Part shown: piece after piece, positions 58,960-64,000 of the stretch
Numbering within the stretch: the stretch's first letter is position 1
Layout: each line of letters begins with the position of its first letter
Source: Castor canadensis
Taxonomy: Eukaryota; Chordata; Mammalia; Rodentia; Castoridae
Length of the DNA: 64,000 bases
Direction: 5' to 3'
Assembly: GCF_047511655.1 (NCBI RefSeq)
Contig: NC_133402.1
Location: 65,600,951 to 65,664,950 of the forward strand
Translations under genes and position numbers: made by a program
Notes under the pieces: generated by a model
Databases searched by the model: none
Seen by the model: the letters and a program-made list of their open reading frames with translations, nothing else
Told to the model about the DNA's origin: nothing

Positions 58960-60350
58960 TCTAAAGGTACGACTCAGTGAATTTTAGTATATTCTCAAAG
59001 TAGAGCAACCAACACTGCTATATAAATTCAGAAGCTCATCATTCCAGAAAGAACCCATACCAACCAACAGTCATGCCCTTTGCCCCTCTCCAGACAGTGG
59101 AAACACTCTATGGATTTGACTGATGTGGATGTCCCGTGAAAAGAAATCATACAGGATGCAACCTTTGTATCAGGTTCCTTTCACTTCCCATGTTTTCAAG
59201 TTTTCTCCATGTTGTTGACTATGTCAGTACATCATTCCTTTTTGTAGCTGAGTTGATATTACGCTATGTGGCTCTGCCAAATATTTGTGTTCTTTATTAA
59301 TTGTGTTCAGTTGGCAGACTCTTGGGTTGTTTTCATTTTTGGCTATTGTAAATAACACTCTTGCTGTCATCTACATACAAATTTCGGTAGGGTTATATGT
59401 TTTTGATTCTTCCTAGAAAGAATATTCGTCAAGGTATTTGGTAACTCCATGTTATATGTATGTACATATATCTACATACACACACAAATATATATATACA
59501 CACATATACTTTCATATACTTAGATATATTATATATGATATATATTTTTATGTATATATTTTCAGTACCTAGGGTCATGCTCTTCCCACTTGAGTTAAGC
59601 CTCCAAACACTTTTGTTTTTATTTTGATTTTTATAGAGGACATCACAAACTCTGCCTGGCCTGGCCTCAAGCTCATTATTCATCTGCCTCAACTTCCCGA
59701 ATAGATGAGTAACAGGTGTGCACCACCACACCAGGCCTCCGGGTTTAAATTTTTGAGAAACTGTCAAATTGTTTTCTAAAGTGGGCTCATTATTTTACAC
59801 TCCCACCTCCACTCCTCCACATCCTCACTTTTTCTTTAGTCATCTTAATGGGTGTGAAGTGTCACCTTAATGTGATTTTGATTTGTATTTGCTGATGACT
59901 AAAGGTGTTGAACATCTTTCCTGCACTTATTCACTACTTGTATACTTTCTTTGGAGGATTATCTACTGAAATCATGTGCCCACTTTAAGATTGGATAATT
60001 TGTCTTCTCGTTATTGCATTGAAAAATGTTTTTTATTCAAGATAAAAATCTCTTGCCAGATAGATGATTTGCAAATTATTTTCTGTCATTTTGTAAGTTG
60101 TCTTTTCTCTTTCTCAATAGTGTCCTTTGACAAATGAATGTTTTCAATTTTTGTGAAGCCCAATTTATTATTTATTTTTTCTTTAGTTTTTTTCTGCTTT
60201 AGCTGTCATATCTAAGAGTGTCTTGCTTAAGCTGTCATGAATATTTTCACCTATATCTTCTAAAAGTTTCACATTTTTCACTCTTATCTATAGATCCTAA
60301 TCCATTTTTGAGTTAATCTTTGTACACAGTGTGAGACAGAGTTTTCAACT
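58960..60350 (-). repeat. Old L1 3' fragment (antisense) with SINE insertion
   Basis: The plus strand shows antisense L1: 'cttgggttgttttcatttttggctattgtaaataacac', 'caaattgttttctaaagtgggc', 'cacttattcactacttgtatactttctttggagg'. A (CA)/(TA) microsatellite (59455-59555) and a SINE (59556-59745) interrupt it. Confidence 0.75.
59556..59745 (-). repeat. Dimeric SINE inserted in old L1
   Basis: The plus strand reads 'cttcccacttgagttaagcctcc', 'ggcctggcctcaagctcattattcatctgcctcaacttcc' and 'aacaggtgtgcaccaccacacc', the same dimeric arrangement as at 12555 and 24281, with internal deletion. Confidence 0.75.
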
Positions 60351-63239
60351 AATCACTGAAGTGCTTACAAGGGTCCAGAGAGAAGGCAAGAAAATGTCAC
60401 CATGGTAAAAAGAGCAGAAATTGGAGAAACCATATATGATATTTAATGACAGTGTTGATTTGGTAATGGACTGGATGTGAAGAAAGACTCTCGAGTTTCT
60501 GCCTTGGGCTCCCATGTGCCTCCAGAAAAGGCAGAAATTGGGCATGAGATGCAAAGCTGGACTGGTGATCACTGAGTATGAAAAACCATTGTGATGCAGG
60601 AGAAGCTATAGGCACTTGGAAGTTCAAGTTTAGAACAGAGCTGACTGATATGGATTGCGGATACAGAATTCATAAGTGATTAATGGGAAACTAACCACTG
60701 GTATTACCAAGAACACTTTCAAAAGTGTAAAAGGGTGAAGGGAAATGTTAGAAGGGAATACAGTTCAGGACTTAGTAGGACAAAGGGTGGGACCAAGGAA
60801 TTCTAGGAAATAAAGGGTTTTAAGGGAAGAGAGTCCAAGTTCTTGATATAAACTGAGAGTAAGGTGATACTAAAGGAAAGCAAAGGAAACTAGAAACTAT
60901 GTCAACTTAGGGTTGAAAAATAGTGTAATATCTTTAGAAAACTGAGAGATATGTTGTTTGTTTGTCATGAAGAGTATACCTCAATTCCTTGGAGAACTGT
61001 GTTCAAGAGTACCTGAACTGGACTCTAAACCAGAACCTTCTCTTCCTTGCTCAAGCTATCATTGAAACCAGTGGTGTGCCTAAAAGTCACATAAATTATC
61101 TTAAGAACACTAATCATTACATCACTTTAATGAGTTGGTGATTAGTATGCTATGTACTTTTAATACAAAGATACCTGCCATAATAACATTTGAGGATTAA
61201 ATCATCAGAAAAAAATTCCAATATAGTTATTTTATTTATCCTATAGTGATTATAGTTTTAAAAATTATAGACAAATTTATGTAAATGGATGACATTTATC
61301 ATAAGTATGTATTTTCCAGTGTTGAAAATGTGAAGAAAGAAACATGACCACATTGTGTGTGGGAAACCAGTAATATTATATTCACTTTTGATCTATGAAA
61401 TTACTCTAAAGGGTTATGATTGGTTCTGAAGAAAAGCAACACAAAACAACACATGTCTAATTTTGTGTAATTTGACAATGCTGTACTTATTTAAATAGTG
61501 AACTTTTAATAAATCACTGATCTACCAAAAGTAGTGTGAGAAATGGTTCCTTATGGTATTCAAGTTTCTCTAGTTATTTTGAATGTAATCATTCTTTTAG
61601 ATTGAAAGAAAAGAATGTCATTTTCACTTTAAGCTACATATAACCATTGGTTTGTTTACTATTCGTTTGAAAAATAGTAGACAAAATTACTGTTGTGGAA
61701 ACACAGTACTGTAATGCAATTGAAAAGTATATAACTGAATTTAAATAAATTTAAACCAAATGTTTCAACTAGGGTCTTTAAAGTTTCTTCATGGGAACGA
61801 CAAGAACTCAATGGGTGTCATAAGTACCTACATTGTCCAGCCACTGGGTGGTGATCACAGTGAATTTTTACTTTACATTTCTATCTGAAAATGCATTAGT
61901 TTCATGCTCTGTGCTGAAAACCTTAATTTCAACTTACATAGTCATGTAATTTGAAGGAAGTCTACACTACTGTTAATTTTTTGCTGCAAAGTAAAGCAGT
62001 AGCATTTGCAGGTGAACAGAACACGATTTATAACCAGTGTTTGCTTATTGGAAATGGTAGAGTTTCTGTTCTAGTCAGGTTTTTCTCTATAGAGTGATTG
62101 ATGAATAGTATAAGTCATATACATCTTGTTGAAAGTCACTAAGTGAAATGTACACAAATGCTCAGATAAAGCATGATTATAATTTAGGGTTACCAATACC
62201 TCGTATTTAGCTTCTAAATACAAGTAAAACGTTTGTTATGATGACTCTACCTGGTTAGCATGAATGTGCACTAGGAAAAGGAAGAGGGAGTCCCTGTTGT
62301 TTGCAGAGAACACTGTAGAGAAGAGGCTTCCTGAATTCCCTTGATAACATGACTGGAGTCAAAACAACATCTTTGCCATGATCCTATGGATGCTATGGAT
62401 GCTGAAGTTTCTTTTGCCCTTCCAGAGCCTAACCCAATGGGTTTTACTTCTAAATATACTTAATCACTATTTTAAAAATATACTACATCACATCCATCGT
62501 CTTCTGTTATTGCATTTTGCTTGAAAACAATATCGATCAAGACAATTTCCTTTGTCAGCATTAAATATATTTTTAAATTTTGAAATTTTATATATTGTCA
62601 GATTGCTTCCTAAAACATTATAATAACTGAAGTTTACACAGTTGTGTATAAGTATACACAGCTTATACACAGCGGTGTATAAGTTTTCTGAGTTACCACC
62701 AGTATTGCATGGAGACTTCTAGGAATATTTGCCTGGACACCTTGCTTACTCAGCACTGAGGCTGTTGCCTTCCATTTCTCTTCTTTCTCCTGACCTTTGT
62801 CCCATGAATGCCTCTATCCAGTCCTTTATAAACACCTGCTTTTGAACATTTTTTTCTGTTAAACATGGTCACTTTTCACTTTTGTTTGGCTATTAAATTG
62901 TTATCACAACAGCAAAACTTGACTTTCTCCATCAGGGCTTCCCTCAAACCCTGGCAGAGTCAAACCCACCATCTCCTGTGCCCCTGCAACATCCTCCTCA
63001 AGTTTCCATAACAGAAGACAGAGAATACTTTCAATCTTTGTACACCTTCCTTCCTCAGTGGCTGGTACATTCTATGGACAGGAATATGTCCTTACACACA
63101 TAGAGTTAACTACTTGACGTCCTGTCAACAGTCAGTATTCATTTACTATATCAATCAATTAGCTAATTTAAAAAGCAACATTAACCACTGCTGTGGTTTT
63201 CTGGAATGGAAAGAGATCCTTTCAGAATATTTATGATAC
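60351..63239 (-). other. PLSCR4: PLSCR4 intron, no gene seen
   Basis: A+T-rich intron between the N-terminal and proline-rich exons. No recognised repeat of note. Near 62634-62685 a short 'acagttgtgtataagtatacacagcttatacacagcggtgtataag' array forms a local imperfect inverted repeat. Confidence 0.4.
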
Positions 63240-63344
63240 CTGGTACGAGATGAGAATCATAGTCTGGTGGGAGATCAGGCCTTGAATCTGATGAATTCAT
63301 TTGATTTTCCATTTCACCAGCAGGCTGCTGCAGGGCTTTGGGGA
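63240..63344 (-). CDS. PLSCR4: PLSCR4 coding exon 2 (N-terminal)
   Basis: This 105-bp exon is preceded by a pyrimidine-rich tract and AG acceptor and followed by a GTATCA donor. It starts with two bases of a split codon (Val) and ends with the first base of a Gly codon, matching the phase of the next exon. It encodes a hydrophilic, proline- and acid-rich stretch with PAGEMENQ and a PPDY (PPxY-type) motif. Family knowledge: the N-terminus of scramblases is disordered and carries protein-protein contact motifs. The open frame runs on upstream to an ATG inside the intron, but the splice acceptor and family pattern argue against that ATG being the start. The true start exon (about five codons) lies to the right of the window. 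Confidence 0.9.
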
Positions 63345-63941
63345 CTAGGGGAAGAGAGGGGAACATGAGTTACAAAGAAGATGATAATATGATTAAAAAT
63401 GCATGCACTTTTTCTTGTTGGTTTGCATCAAGGAATATAATCAACATAAAATACACTCATATTTCTTAAGAAAAGTTATATTAATCTATTAATAAATTTT
63501 AGGCTGAATATAAAATTAAAAAACAAAGCTTAGAAATAGCATTGTCTTTTTGAGTAGGGCAATTCTAGTGGCTCGACCTGACACTGACTTCTACTCACAT
63601 AGTAAATTCCATGCTTGATAGCCAACATACTTTCCCTGTAATACGAAGAGCACAGGCAAATACAGGAAAAATTCATTTTTCCTGATATTTTGGAAACAGT
63701 GTCTACATAAAACAAAATCGTTAATAGCTTAAAAACCAGTGGTGCCTCCCATATCTGAACTAGAGTTAGTTCAGTCTACTTCTGCAGCGACCGACACTCT
63801 TGCTGACTCTGTCTAAAAGCAGCCTGTCACAATGATTGCCTCAAGAGAGATACTGAAATCACTTCTTTGAATGTTATATCTAGTCCTCTTGTTGAGGTTA
63901 GAGAAATTTCTCCCTAGACTCACTGTAAAAAAAAAATCTGA

Positions 63942-64000
63942 ATTTACAATGAGCAGATGGCTCACACCTGTTATCCTAGCTACTCAAGCAGAGGGACAAA
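63942..64000 (+). repeat. B1/Alu-like SINE start, cut by window edge
   Basis: 'gagcagatggctcacacctgttatcctagctactcaagcagaggg' is the 5' part of a 7SL/B1-like monomer; the rest lies outside the window. Confidence 0.65.

Larger units (their letters stand above)
22243..63344 (-). other. PLSCR4: PLSCR4 gene (coding part, exons 2 to last)
   Basis: Seven exons on the minus strand join in phase to about 328 residues. Domains, in order: a proline-rich N-terminal third, the conserved scramblase beta-barrel core, a cysteine cluster at about residues 191-198 counted from the first visible codon, an EF-hand-like DADHFDIRFPLD segment, one hydrophobic helix and a short basic tail. Known of the family: scramblases are palmitoylated type II membrane proteins linked to Ca2+-dependent lipid mixing and to nuclear or signalling roles. 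The PLSCR4 assignment rests on the PAGEMENQ and YPGGLPMGYYSPQQPS N-terminal signatures and the CTCCCFCCP cluster, recalled for PLSCR4 and not for PLSCR1 or PLSCR2. The start codon is not in the window; the first exon seen begins with two bases of a split Val codon. No frameshift or stop interrupts the frame, so the gene looks functional. Confidence 0.95.

Noticed and set aside
63181..63366. ATG at the start of the open frame as the PLSCR4 start codon
   Set aside because: A pyrimidine tract and AG acceptor at 63345-63346 and the family pattern place the start codon in an upstream exon outside the window.
1..64000. CRISPR arrays, bacterial operons, tRNA or rRNA genes
   Set aside because: None seen. 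tRNA-like stretches belong to SINEs, and the repeats are microsatellites or retroelements.

Overview
The window is mammalian nuclear DNA, almost certainly from a rodent. It is A+T-rich and dominated by interspersed repeats. LINE-1 (L1) ORF2 fragments lie in both orientations, with MIR remnants, dimeric tRNA/B1-like SINEs and class I and class II endogenous retroviruses (ERVs). The SINEs (roughly 'ctggaggtgtggctcaag-nggtagagcacctgc' on the minus strand) and the L1 3' UTR type look like those of castorimorph rodents such as beaver. That placement is inference from memory and not proven here.

The only cellular gene is PLSCR4 (phospholipid scramblase 4), on the minus strand. Seven coding exons can be placed to the base with GT/AG splice sites and consistent phases: 63240-63344, 56745-56980, 50155-50197, 49182-49408, 24735-24896, 22972-23130 and 22243-22296. 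Together they encode about 328 residues to the natural stop. Only the first few codons and the 5' UTR lie beyond the right edge. The gene is read from right to left. The left 20 kb is downstream intergenic DNA, with the 3' UTR probably starting just below 22243.

Layout from left to right. 1-20.8 kb: intergenic DNA with an LTR-like block, L1 fragments, a MIR, a GATA microsatellite and a 12.5-20.3 kb patchwork of L1 pieces in both orientations. 20.8-24.9 kb: 3' UTR and last three exons of PLSCR4. 24.9-49.2 kb: one 24-kb intron packed with retroelements. These are an L1 3' UTR, a near-complete 6.7-kb L1 with target-site duplication (25739-32431), and a nested ERV complex (33.5-47.6 kb). 49.2-63.3 kb: the remaining exons, with a 3.4-kb L1 between the 43-bp and 236-bp exons. 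63.3-64 kb: first visible intron.

The ERV complex is the most structured part. A gammaretrovirus-like provirus lies on the minus strand (3' LTR, TM, RNase H, RT, protease, gag). An L1 is inserted between its TM and LTR, a 287-bp solo LTR sits in its RT, and a class II (tRNA-Lys primed) ERV is inserted in its leader with a perfect 6-bp target duplication. Beyond the leader lies a second, inverted copy of the RNase H-TM-LTR part on the plus strand. Both copies carry the same RNase H-to-TM deletion, so they descend from one internally deleted ancestor. All viral reading frames are broken. I saw no CRISPR array, operon or other new coding system.
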